Source: Scortum barcoo (Eukaryota; Chordata; Actinopteri; Centrarchiformes; Terapontidae). From it: 64,000 nucleotides of DNA. A program made the position numbers and the translations under genes. The notes under the pieces were generated by a model. That model did no database searches. It was not told the origin of the DNA and was given only the letters and a program-made list of their open reading frames with translations. This document shows, in pieces, positions 13,234-25,999 of the stretch. The stretch lies in contig CM041553.1 of the NCBI GenBank assembly GCA_023238725.1, positions 17,783,501-17,847,500 on the forward strand. The letters run 5' to 3'. The first letter of the stretch is position 1. Every line of letters starts with the position of its first letter.

Positions 13234-16200
13234 AGCAGGATGCTGAGGAGTAACCGTATCAGCTGTGTGAGCAACAGCAGCTTCGTGGGGTTGAGTTCAG
13301 TGCGTCTCCTGTCACTCTACGACAACCAGATCACCTCCATGAACCCTGGAGCCTTTGACACACTGCACTCCCTGTCCACACTGTGAGTACACGCGCACAC
13401 ACACACGCTCTCTCTCTCTCTCTCTCTCCTCCTCGGACACTTACACTCATAAAAAAAGAAAAAAACTTCTGACCCCTCTCTTTGCTCTTCAGAAACCTCC
13501 TGGCCAATCCCTTTAATTGTAACTGTCACCTTGCTTGGCTCGGTGACTGGCTGAGAAGGAAACGCATCGTCACTGGTAACCCTCGCTGCCAGAATCCTTA
13601 TTTCTTGAAGGAGATCCCCATCCAGGATGTAGCTGTCCAGGACTTTGCCTGTGAAGATGGTGAGACAGGGCAGATTTTAGGCTTTGCACGTGACGCTCTG
13701 CACATCTGCAGCCCCAACAACTTTTGTTTTGTTTTGGTTTTTTTTTGTTGTTTTTTTTTCATCTCTGCTCTTCTATCATCCTTCTTCCCATCTCCACTGC
13801 TTTATCTGTCTGTCCATGTCCGACAGGTAACGATGAGAACAGCTGCTCTCCAGTGCTGAGGTGTCCAGCTGAGTGTTCCTGTCTGGACACTGTAGTGCGC
13901 TGCAGCAACAAGGGCCTCACCACGCTGCCCAAAGGCCTTCCCAAAGAGACCACTGAACTGTGAGTCAGAGACCAGTGCATCATTCAGTACAGTTGAACTG
14001 GTTAGATGATTTTACATGGATTTTATGTCATTTAAAAGTATGAGGATTTGAAGAAGTTAATTCTTTAGTGATTTGAACATTTTAAAATCAGAAAAAACAC
14101 GTTCGAAAACACGTGAGAAACTCCACATTAGCGTAGGCTCAGGTACTTAAGGCTCACAGAGGATTTCATTCCAGAAACACACAATCCCTCACACAAAATC
14201 CCAGATGATCCGAAAATTATAGCCCCAAATTAAACATCAGACAGCAGGCGTGGTGGTATTTTCTATCATTTCACTATTTCTCCTGCAGGGAACGTGCTTT
14301 TTCCAATATTAACAATGGCTTAATTAATACTCTGGATTAATAGCACGTTGTCTCACAGTGATGGAGATGTGATCTCAGTTGCGCATACGTGTGTGTGTGA
14401 GAGAGAGAGAGGGTGGTTATACTGGATTAGGATGCCTGTGGGGATATTAAACTCCACTGTTTATTATGGCTGTAGCAGTAATGACTGCTCACACTGCTGG
14501 AGATGAGGAATTTCCCACACGGTTAAATAACTTCATTTTCTCCCTTCTCGTTTTCTCTCTCCCTCTATTTCCCATTCCCCTTCTTCCACTTATTGCCTTT
14601 TTACCCTTTTGTTTCCAAAACTCCTCCCTGTTTCTCTTGTCTGTATCTTAGGTATCTTGATGGTAACCGCTTCACTCAGGTTCCCGTGGAGCTCTCCAAT
14701 TTCAAACACTTAACACTCATGTAAGTCTCTCCCGAATGACCTCAGCAGTCACACACTCAGACATTATTTCACAAATCACATAGCCAGAGTTTTGCACAGT
14801 CAAACAGGGAGTCGTGACTTGGCCCGCGTTTTTCACACTCTGCTTTTAGACACCAAAACTAACCGACCGGTGTTCTAGCAGACCTCTGGGTTGCATCACT
14901 TTTGATGTGACCTCGTTTTGCCCCGATGTGGGCGTGAAAAACCACAGTCGCGCACAGAGGAGTATGCACTGCATATAGTGTGTGTGTGTGTGTGTGTGTG
15001 CACCTGTTTACGCATGTGTTAACGGTAGTACTGCCCGTGTGTGTTTTATGTATCTGTTATTGTTTCCTTTTCAGTGATTTGAGTAACAACCAGATCAGCA
15101 CGTTGTCCAACCACAGCCTCAGTAACATGTCCGAGCTGCTTACCCTGTGAGTCTGGCTTTACATCAGTCCCTTTGCAATGTGTGTGTGGGTGTGTAAATG
15201 CGTGTGTTAGTAAGTGTGTGTGTGTGTGTTTGTGTGTGTTTGTGTGTGTGTGTGTGTGTATGTTTGTGTGGTTCGGGCTCAGAGAGAGGATGCCCTTGAC
15301 AAAAGAAAAATAAAAAAGAAGTTACTTTTGTTGCACTTTTTTTTGTGAGTTGCCATGTCACACTTGAACACTGTTTCATGTGGGCCGCCATACAGTAGGT
15401 GACTCATGGGAATGTATGAACGAGTTTTATTATTCTTTCAGTGCAATCACAAAGTAGCTGAGAATGCATCCTGAAGCAGTTGAAAATATTGTCACCACAC
15501 AGCCGAAAATACAAGAACAACTGATAATAAATGATGCAGCATTTTAAAAGTCAAGTAAAGAACATGTTCCATACATCAATAAGTTGTGTTTACAGTTGCA
15601 GACTTAAAGTGTAGAGAATAGGACCAAAATGCACATAAAAAAATTATCAACAGGACAAAAAAAACACACTTTGGGTGCAGGACATACATATGATTATGCG
15701 TGTGTATGTGTGTGTTTGCAACTGATAGATGTGTTTGTGCGTGTCTGCGTTTGCTCGACTGCTTTGCTCAGTGGAATGTACTTTTTGTGCTCTGAAATGC
15801 TTTGCTCTATTTGAAGACACCTTGAAATCAGTGATTGTCTCCATGCCAACATGTTTTTTCTGTGTGTAAAAGAATCCTGAGCTACAACCGCCTGCGGTGC
15901 ATACCGGTCAGGGCATTCGATGGACTCAAGTCTCTCCGCTTGCTGTAAGTATCTGTCGCGACACACACGAGGCGGCGTAGAGTTCAGAAGCTTTGCACAG
16001 CAGTCAGGCTGATGCAGACTTTTAAACTAAACTCTTTTCTGCTTTTCTGCGCTCTCCATCTCTCTTTCTTCCTCCTTCCCCTGCCCTTTCATAGGTCTCT
16101 CCATGGTAACGACATATCACTGATACCAGAGGGAGCCTTCAAAGACCTGTCATCGCTCTCCCACCTGTGAGTAACATAAAAAAACACACAGGCACATCAC

Positions 16201-19200
16201 TGTTTGTGTCTTTCTCTGGCATTGAAGTGTTTTTACCTTTTAGAATTGCAAAGTAAGGACAACACATTATCATCACAAAAGAGCCTTTTTCTCATCGTCC
16301 GAAAGGAAAATGTCTGTTTGGTGAAGCTTGACCGTGAACATATCAGGCTGCCAAAAGTAACCCATCCATCTCCTTTCTCCTTCTTTCCTCAGTTATATTT
16401 AGATTTTGAGCAGATATGAGTTTACAACTGTATCCTAAATATGCCTGTCCTTTGTAATGTTGGCAGTAGATCCAATTATTTACTATTAAAACAAGGGGTG
16501 ATGTATATATGGTGGGATTCTAGAGCAGCTCAGTGGCAACAACAGCAACACTGAATTTGTAACTACTTTCTTCACTAAATAATGAATTCTGGGGGAAATC
16601 TGTTAAATTGATTTATTGCAAAACATGTTTTACAGCACAAAACAGCCACACTTGGGCGGGGGAGGTCTCCAGTGACGAGACTCAGAACTGTGCAGAAAGT
16701 CTTTAATCAATAGTCAGACAAGCAGCATGTAACACAGGAGACTCTTGTCAAAAAATAATAAGCTGAGGTAACTAAGAACTGAATAATTGACTTCATGCAC
16801 TAAAAAAGTATTGTTTTGCTCTCTCTTGCTGGTGTTGTCTTTCAGCATGGTGTCTCCAAACTGAGCAAAAGAGGGAGCATAGAGTTTATATCAGGTGCAC
16901 ACAGCTGATAAATGGAAGTGAGGGCTGATGCTAATAATGTGAGTTACCTGCGGGTTCGAATGGTGGTGAGGGAGCACCTGCATCCACCCTGCGGCACTGA
17001 CTAGGATCAGCACCACGGATAGCGCTTGTGACAGGCTGCTGCTCTTTCTAGTTGTGTCCCACTGCAGGCCACTGGTCTGACATAATCACTCCAACAGAAC
17101 GACCTGGGGATGGCTCTAGCTCTAAACTTTTTGGCCACTTGATCTGTTTCATGAGGAAGCTCTCCATTCTCCTAAATAAACACTTATATGAAGTTACATA
17201 ATGTATAACTATACAGGTTTCTCTTACATCGCAATACCGTACTGGAAGTCCAAACTGTGACAACATTATTCACAGAATTGCTTTAGGCACAACAGTTTAT
17301 CGTTTCAGCTGCTCAATTATGACAATTTGCTGCCTTTCCTTGCCTTTGATTACAGTAAACGGAAACATCACGAGGTTTGAAGGCGTCACTTTGAGCTCTG
17401 CTTGATTGCGGATGTGATACAGTCACAGTAATGTGCTGATCAAGAAAATAAGCTGCAGATTAATCCATAGTGAAAGCAGTCATTAGTTACAGTACTATAT
17501 AAAACAGTTAAAAATTGGCTCAACATGAACAAACAGTAAAATCCTGCTTTTACATCATCAATAATAAATACGTACGATATGATGTACACTATAATAGTTT
17601 AATCACACATAGAACTCACAGAGAGAGGGGTCACAGAGGACATTATACTTACATATTATTTACTATTACTACTTGCTGTTTAAGTGACATTTTCAGTGCA
17701 GGACTTTTAATTTTAACAGCGTGGTATTTTATTTACTACGCATCAGATTATAAATGCAGTGCTGTACATCGGCATGAATATGATTGGTTACTAGTCAGAC
17801 AGAGGCCAAGCAGCTGATGAATGAGCCAGTGATTGTGGAGGATTAATAAAGCAGCAGATGTCAATAAGCTAATGCAGGCACGACTTCAGTGCTTCTGCCT
17901 GAATTAATGCAATGCTCCATTAGTTACCTTTAAAGAAACAGCTCACATTATATTTCAGTAGAACATTGAAAAAAAAAGTCATAAAATAAGATGTTTTATT
18001 CAAATGCATCAGCAGTATACTCTTTTCGACAAGACATAAGACCATTTATGTGAAGTTTTAAGTTTGAGGGATGATACCGCAAAGATGAGATAGATGCTCC
18101 CAATCATCGCCACTACAGTCTCAGTTATTTATGGTAGAAGTTTTCTGCAGTTTAACACTTAATTTGACAGTGATGTACAGCTCAGTCTGTAAGTATTTAG
18201 ACAGTGACACATTTTCTTTAGTTTTGGCTCTGCGCTCCAGCACGTCGGATCTGAAAGTAAGCAATGACTGAGATTAAGGTGCTGACTTTTTCTGTGTGCC
18301 CTGTGATTAAGACCGAGCATTGTTCTTCCTCTCCTCTCTCTGTCTGGTTGCCAGGGCTCTGGGTGCAAACCCCCTGTACTGCGACTGCCACATGCAGTGG
18401 CTGTCAGACTGGGTGAAGAGTGGCTACAAAGAGCCTGGCATAGCTCGCTGTGCCGGGCCCGGTGACATGACTGACAAACTGCTGCTCACCACACCTTCCA
18501 AGAAGTTCACCTGCACAGGTAAACATACACTGTCACACACATGAAACACTGCAGCACTGGCTTACATGGACATACCAGCAAATATACAGTACATATATAC
18601 AAGCACTTGTGCTTACGTTGAGTAAATGCTCTTTATTAACTTCAAATCAAATCTAATATACACATACTTGCTGAGGCCTCCTAGAGAAGACCACAAGTTG
18701 CCATTCACAAATCTGCGCTTTCCAATAAAAACCATGTATCTCCAAAATATAAACTTTCCATGCAAAGAAAAATGAAGAAAAAGAAAAAAAAGCCTTGTTT
18801 TAAAGTCAGTGACATGCATTTGTGCATTTTTGATAATTCAGTGAGATTTTTCAGGGCTTTGTATCCTGAAACCTACAAAAACCTTTAGTTGATCTGGAAG
18901 TTTAAAATCATCAAATATGGAGATACATTGTTTTCACTGGACAGCAAGAAAATGTTATTACTTAAATTCAGACAAACTCTTAAACCCACAGGTTTGCTTG
19001 TGAGCACAATTGTGGCTGTAACTCATCATGCTGCATAATGACTGTTGAGCTTAACCCTTATTATATCACACTAACTGTGAACACATGACTGAAACCTATT
19101 TTCAACCTAATCTAACTGACGCACTGTAGAAGTCCCGGGGCCTTGTGGTTTCCTGGTGCCAGGTAAAGTAGCCAATCATATCCCAGTACTTCCTCCTCAG

Positions 19201-22200
19201 TCTCTCCCTCCCCATCTCCTGGAGAAAAGTCCCACCCCGGTTTTCCTCATCCCTTGAACCCTGAGCAGACCGAGCCGCTCCCCTTCCCTTTCGGCCCCCG
19301 TGTTCAAACCAGCATTGTGTTTCCCGACTGTTAGAACTTCATGTCCTGTCATGAAATTTGGGAATATGCCTGTTTTTTGTACATGTCATGGCCCTGCAAA
19401 GAAAATCTCATTACTTTATAACTCAGTGACATATCTACAAATTCGCTTATTACATTCATGCAAATCAATACTCTTATTGTTTTTAAGTTCTTATATATTA
19501 TAGTTATGTGACATATAACATTTAACATAACAGTTTATGTCATGTAAGATAGAATTTTTTTTCAATACAAATAGAAATTATTTCATGATTTCAAGAATCA
19601 CAATAGCAGACTATTGTAAAAATTAAGAGTGAAATGTCAAAAATATATTACAGCCAGTTGAAAAAAACATCAGTCTTTATAGAGAATACCAGGTTTTGCA
19701 GGACACTGATAATGTACAGCTGTCTGGATGTCTGTCAACCGATGTACCCTGTTTCACCCCCCTAAATGGAGGACATTATGTAAAGCTAATCACCTCTCTG
19801 GTGTGTATGCTCTTTGTGTGTGTGTGGGATGGTGTGGTTGTATCACACAGGTCCGGTAGATATGAGCATCCAGGCCAAGTGTGAGCCCTGCCTGTCCAAC
19901 CCATGCAAGAACGATGGCACCTGCTCCAATGACCCAGTGCACTACTACCGCTGCACCTGCCCCTACGGATTTAAGGTACACACACTGTGAAAAGCCAAAA
20001 GAGTCATTCTCACTCGCTCAAGCGTCTTTCCAAGCCACTAACTGGTGTTAAAGACAGTGCTGTCCGTTGGTTTAAAAGCTGTATTTTGCAGGTTTTCTGT
20101 GTAACTGTCATTTGCTTTTTATACCAGTTTGGTTCGATAGATTATTCCTACGTGAGGTAAATAGATACATTTGTGAAGGTTTTGAGTGAAGGGAGTGTTC
20201 AAATGTCAAGGGGATAAGGAAATCCTGTCTCTATGAAAAATAGATTAAAATACGCAGCAATAGTAAGAAGCTGTTGCCCTTTAAATGCACTAAATATGTG
20301 TGTGTGTGTGTTTGTGTTTGGTTTGGATGCAGGGACAGAACTGTGAGGAGCCCATTCATGCCTGTATCAGTAACCCGTGCCAGAATGGAGGCACTTGCCA
20401 CCTGAAAGAAGGAGAAGGGAGCAACTTCTGGTGAGAGAGTGTTGATGAAAGAAGTATTTTTTTCCCAACATGTTTAGTTTGGGGTATTATCTCTGTATAG
20501 TTTATGTTACAGAGGCTCTCCAGGTATTGGAACACATGGAGGTCAATGTACTACTCAGAATGAGAAACTGTATAAAATCATCTGGGGTTTAGGAGGGAAG
20601 TTTCTAAAATCTAAAAAAATAACTTTGATAATGCTATTAAGGTTGGTTTAGGATTAGGTTAAATACACAAATACAAGAGAAATTATTAATTACAAACTGT
20701 TGGCAGTTGAGTTAAAAAGGTGTAGGTCTAACTACAGATATTATTTTTAGCTTTGCCCTTGCTAAAAATCAGCCATCTCAGGCTCAGTTTTATCCTCTCC
20801 ACCATAGTATCTTTCGATCAAATGTGACAAAGAGGGAGGTGTAAAGTCAAAATTGTACACAGAGTAGCAAAGAGGGAGGTGTAAAGTCAAACATTGTACA
20901 CAGAGTACCAGCTTTAAACAAATACCATGATTAAACCAGTTATTTAAACCACCACCTCTGTGTAAGTGACGACAAAACAGAAAGCACCCCAAATGTCTCT
21001 AATCGATAGCATTGCTGTGTGTGTGAGCACAAATACTGTATGGGGATTTAAGTTGAACCAGCAAATGGCTCTGCAAGACTGAAAGAAATTAATTTCATGT
21101 TAAGTAACTGGTTAGTCAAATATAACCGTGCGTGATCATTCATGTTGTTGCAGCATCCTCAAATTTTAGCAAACAAGTTTGTAAGTAAATTATTATCATG
21201 GCTGATCCGAATAACGGCCACAGCTACAAAAACAAATCAAGACCCGAGCCCTAAAAAACTGGAATGTTCCTCGTTCACCTAAAAATAAATAGGTAGAAGC
21301 ACCCAAGCGCACACCTGCAGAGCTTGTATAAAAACACAGAAATGTGGTTTCCACCAGCAATCGCTTACCAGATACTAGATACCAATAAACTATTGAAGCC
21401 GTCATTATTGAGGACACATAAGAAGACACAGCATGTGATCTGCAGACCCTCAGGAGATAAATCTATCAATGATGCAGCTGCACCACTAATGACAGGCGTG
21501 AATGAGTGTGCAGGAGGTAAAGGGCTCAGGGGACCGGTTGTGTCCGCAGTCTGTCTCTCAGCTGGACAGCCCTGCTGTGAGAATTGCCTTCTCTGCATTA
21601 AGCTGTTTAGTATTAACAGGCGGGGAGCTAACGCCTGTCTGTGCGCAGATTTTAACCTCCCACACAGACAATTAGACCAGCCCAAAAATCAAAGTTCCTC
21701 CTGTTCCTCTTGTCCTCTCTCTGTCTTTCCTGTTACTTTTTCACTTCAGTCTTCCTCTCCATGTCTGTATTTCCATCTCATCCAGCATGCTTTCTTTTCC
21801 TTCTTCGGCATAAGGGGGTGGAATATTCATCGTGAAGAGCTGTCGTTGACTATATAATGAGATATTAATCCACCCGAGTGTGTGCCGCATAAGAGCTCTT
21901 TATTAGACCCATAATATGCCACTGCGTGTGTGTGTGTGTGTGTGTGTGGACACAGTAATAAACCTGAGTAGTAGTTACAGAGTTGAGGCACGCTCACGTT
22001 AACAGAATAATGACTTTCTACTGGGGATATGTAGATGGAGCTGACACTGCTGTTATGAGCTGCACGCATGGATAGTGTGTGTGGCTGTGTGTGTGCGTGT
22101 GCATGTGTGTGCATGTCATCCAAAGGTCCCAGAGATTTCTGTCGACAATCTTCTGTGTGTGGCCCAAGACGTGTTTATCCTTTGATACCTTCTCATGGGT

Positions 22201-25200
22201 GTGTGTATGTGTGTGTCCATGTGATCTCAGGTGTGTGTGTCCAGAGGGCTTTGAGGGCGATGTGTGTGAGATCAACATCGACGACTGCGAGGACAACGAC
22301 TGTGAGAACAACTCCACCTGCGTCGATGGAATCAACAACTACACATGCATGTGCTCACCAGAATACACAGGTAATACACGTTCATATGGAGCTGCAAACT
22401 GGGAGGAGCTGCTGAACCCGTACGTGGCTTTTCCCAATTTTGTATTCCCAGTTAAAAATGATATTGTCAAGATCACCTAACACAGAAACACTTGACTTTC
22501 CTGTATAGTGTAACTAACTTTTAGGTTTATGTTACAGCCACCAGTTTCAAATTTTTCAACTTCTCTACTGAGATATTCTTTATTTTGACATGGCAGATGG
22601 CTCAGAAGCCTACAATTCACATGAGCCTTGTCCACTACTGGCATGGAGAATCAGAGCAATACCAAATTCAAAACACTTCGTTGCTGCAGTTCAGAACAAA
22701 CAATGGCGCCTCAAATTAAAACTGAATTTATTCATGCTGCAGCCATGTTGCCAAAATGCACCATGGGAGTTGTAATTAAAGCTGGGGCTGGGAACGCTGG
22801 AGAAAGCAGCAGGCGAAAGCTATATTTTGAAAGGATGTCTCTGAGAAGCGTTGTCATAGCTAACTAATCCAACTACCTCATCTCTCAACTACACGTTTGA
22901 AAGCATTATCATAAAGAGCATAAAGAAAGAACATGGCTGCCATTGCGACTTGCAGCTTCACTTTCCAGGCTCTTTATCTCCCTCATCCCTCACCATCACT
23001 GAAAGGCCGAATCAAATGACTCCGAATGACCGAATGACTCTGGTCTGACCTCTTGCTTTAACCAACCTCCTTTTGGTCATAGCCTTTTCTACTTTTGCGA
23101 CTAGTTCGCAAAAATTTAATTCAGTCCGAATGAGATAAATGGACAGGCTTGTTACTCTTCTTTTAATTTTTTTTCACACACACAGGCTTGTACCTTTTAC
23201 TTTTTATCAAAGACGAAGATATTTTCCAACACAGATGTTCTTTTTTTTTTTTTGTACCGATGAGTTTCATGTCACTGAACAGCTCCAACTGTGAGTCATG
23301 CAACGCTGTTTCTGGGAAAAGTAACAAATTGGACTTTTACTGTGAACCGGAACGGTGGACTGCAGACAAATCATATCTAGTTCTAACCAACACTGGTCTG
23401 CTGCTACTTGTTTGTCTGCTTTTGCACTGTGCTAATCATCTCTGACTGCTAACCTTTGTGGCGGTGTTCTCTCTCTCTGTCTCTCTGTGTCTCGCTGTCC
23501 TGTGTCCTTTTTTTCCTGTCTGGCTCTGCTTTCTATCATCTGTCGTCTGTGTTTTTTTTTCTGTGGTTGCAGCTGCTACCAATGAGGTGGAGAGAGGTTA
23601 GTCTGTTCTTCACTCTGTCCTTCCTGTCCCTCTCTCCTTACTGACTTCCTTCCATCCTTTCCTTCCCTCCCTCATTTCCTGTGCTTTATCCATGTGCCCC
23701 AGAAATTTGATATTCGGCACCGCAGGTTTAGCATACTGTATGCAGTCATGCTCCACGTTAGCAGTGCATGTCCTTGATGTTCAAACAGACCGCTGAGTTT
23801 GTACCTCGTCCTTCTCGGAGATCTGGTGTTGCTCTGCTTGCTGCTTTATGCATACATGTTATTACCATATTAAAGTCAAAGTGTGTCATCATATTCCAGG
23901 AAAAGGAGAGGGCTGGTGATATTCTATATTTCTGTTATTGTCAAAAAAGACCAATGAAAAGACCAAAACCAACAATGTTTTAGTGGCTCAATACTTTCCC
24001 ATTTCCCCTCTTTGCCTTTGTCTGTGGCTGTAAGAGCTCAGTCGCTTCGTTCCTCCAGAATTTTTAAAAAACAGATCACAAATGCATGTTTCATTTATCA
24101 GTCTTTACAAGTGTAAATTGTATATTTCATGATTGAGATTTTAGTTTTTTGTTTGTGGAGAGTAGTGGAAGAGGTCTGTGGCACGAACGAATAAGCTACA
24201 TCACACTTCAGCTACACAGACAACACGTGACTCGTATCAGTTCATCATTGGCTTTGGTCTTTGCATGAGATTTGTTGATGATAGGGAGAATAATACAAAT
24301 GTCATTTTGATGTCCCACAACAAAGAATGAAAGTTGAGATGATTCGTCTGCTGCCTGCAACCTAAATATCAAACTTGAAGTGCATCACTTTAAAATTGTA
24401 CTTTAAAGGTGTAATCTTGAAGGTTTTCATTGAAATCACTATTGAAGTATTGTGAGGCAACACAATGGTGACTGAGTCTATGACCCACTGGTGAAAGACC
24501 TTGCAATTGCAGTATAATGACCTGAGTGTCAGTGGTGACTTTCCCAGAAAAATCGTAAGCGGCACACAGTTTGGCTTTTAACGCAACAGATTTGCTCCTC
24601 GGCTCACCTGTAAGTGAAGTGGTCTACTGTTTTTTCTGGTCTCTGCTGGTGAGTAAACGGTCTCTATGGCCAAACAAAAAAGATTGACGACAAAGGACAA
24701 TAAAAACAAAAACACAAATGCAATCACCGCATATTGCCACAGGTGCCAGAAAAGACAACAAAATGAGAATCTTCAGGATTATAACCCAAAGCTGATACAA
24801 CTACATTTTTGTGACCAACTTTTTATCAGCTTGCCTCACTATTTACACAGAATTGCTATAGAATGTTTGTCAGAATAACTGACATATTAATGTAAAATGA
24901 AAAACAAAAACCACTTTGCATATTTCACAGAAGGTTTAACTTGTTAACTGTCAATTGACAGAGTCACAGTCTTTTAGATACAACTCACCAGTTCTCTTAA
25001 TAGCAGCTGTGTCGTCTTTATTAAAGCCATTTCCACATGTAATCAACATCTCTAAAACTAATAGACTATGAAAATAAGATGCCCCACTGTTCAATTACAA
25101 AGAATCTATTGAGCTAAAGTGACTGTGAGTGATAACACGCACACACAACTCCCATAGATTCACATATGTTGTCGCTGAACCCCAAGTGATCACGTAATTA

Positions 25201-25956
25201 TTCCCAGGGTGAGCACTGTGCTGTCAGGAGTGTTGGTGTATTCCCCGATGCCTCGTCATTTGGAGCTCAGAGTTTTGGGAACGTCAGGATACACGCGGGA
25301 ATATGATGAGGAATATGACATTCCCAGAGATGAGATCATTTATCAGACCACTGTGTTGGTCCTGGCCACGAGAGAGTCATCCATCATCAGAGCACACACC
25401 CAGACATAACACACACACACACACACATATCTGTGCATGCAGTACGTATACACACAGTACTGCATGTACAAACAGAGATGCTCAATCAAACTAAGCACAA
25501 CAAGCACAAGCAGGAACACACTGGGATGTTAGAGTTGGAAAATACTGAGGTGTTTTTCTTATCATTTCACGTTACTCATTTACTGGATTTGTTAACGGTG
25601 TGCAAAGTATTGGAGAGTTGTTGAGATGATGGTGTGCGTGTGTGTTCGTGTGTGTTCCTAGGGGAGCTTTGTGAAGAGAAACTGGATTTCTGCGCTCCAG
25701 AGCTGAACCAATGTCAGCACGACTCAAAGTGCATTTTGACCCCTCAGGGATACAAGTGAGTGGACTACACATACACACGCACACACACATGCATGCATGC
25801 ACACACACTCGCACACACCCACTCATGCGCGCAAACACATGCAAAGGTGGTGGAGTTAGCAGTGTTTTCTTGGTTCGCTCCTGCTCCACAGGATATGAGT
25901 GCTAACATTTCTCACACTGAAATAAATGATATGCTTGTTTTTCATTGCAAAGATAA

Positions 25957-25999
<43 letters not shown>

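Noticed and set aside
16940..16970. GGTTCGAAT resembling a tRNA T-arm / B box
   Set aside because: No acceptor stem, D-arm or anticodon arm can be drawn around it.
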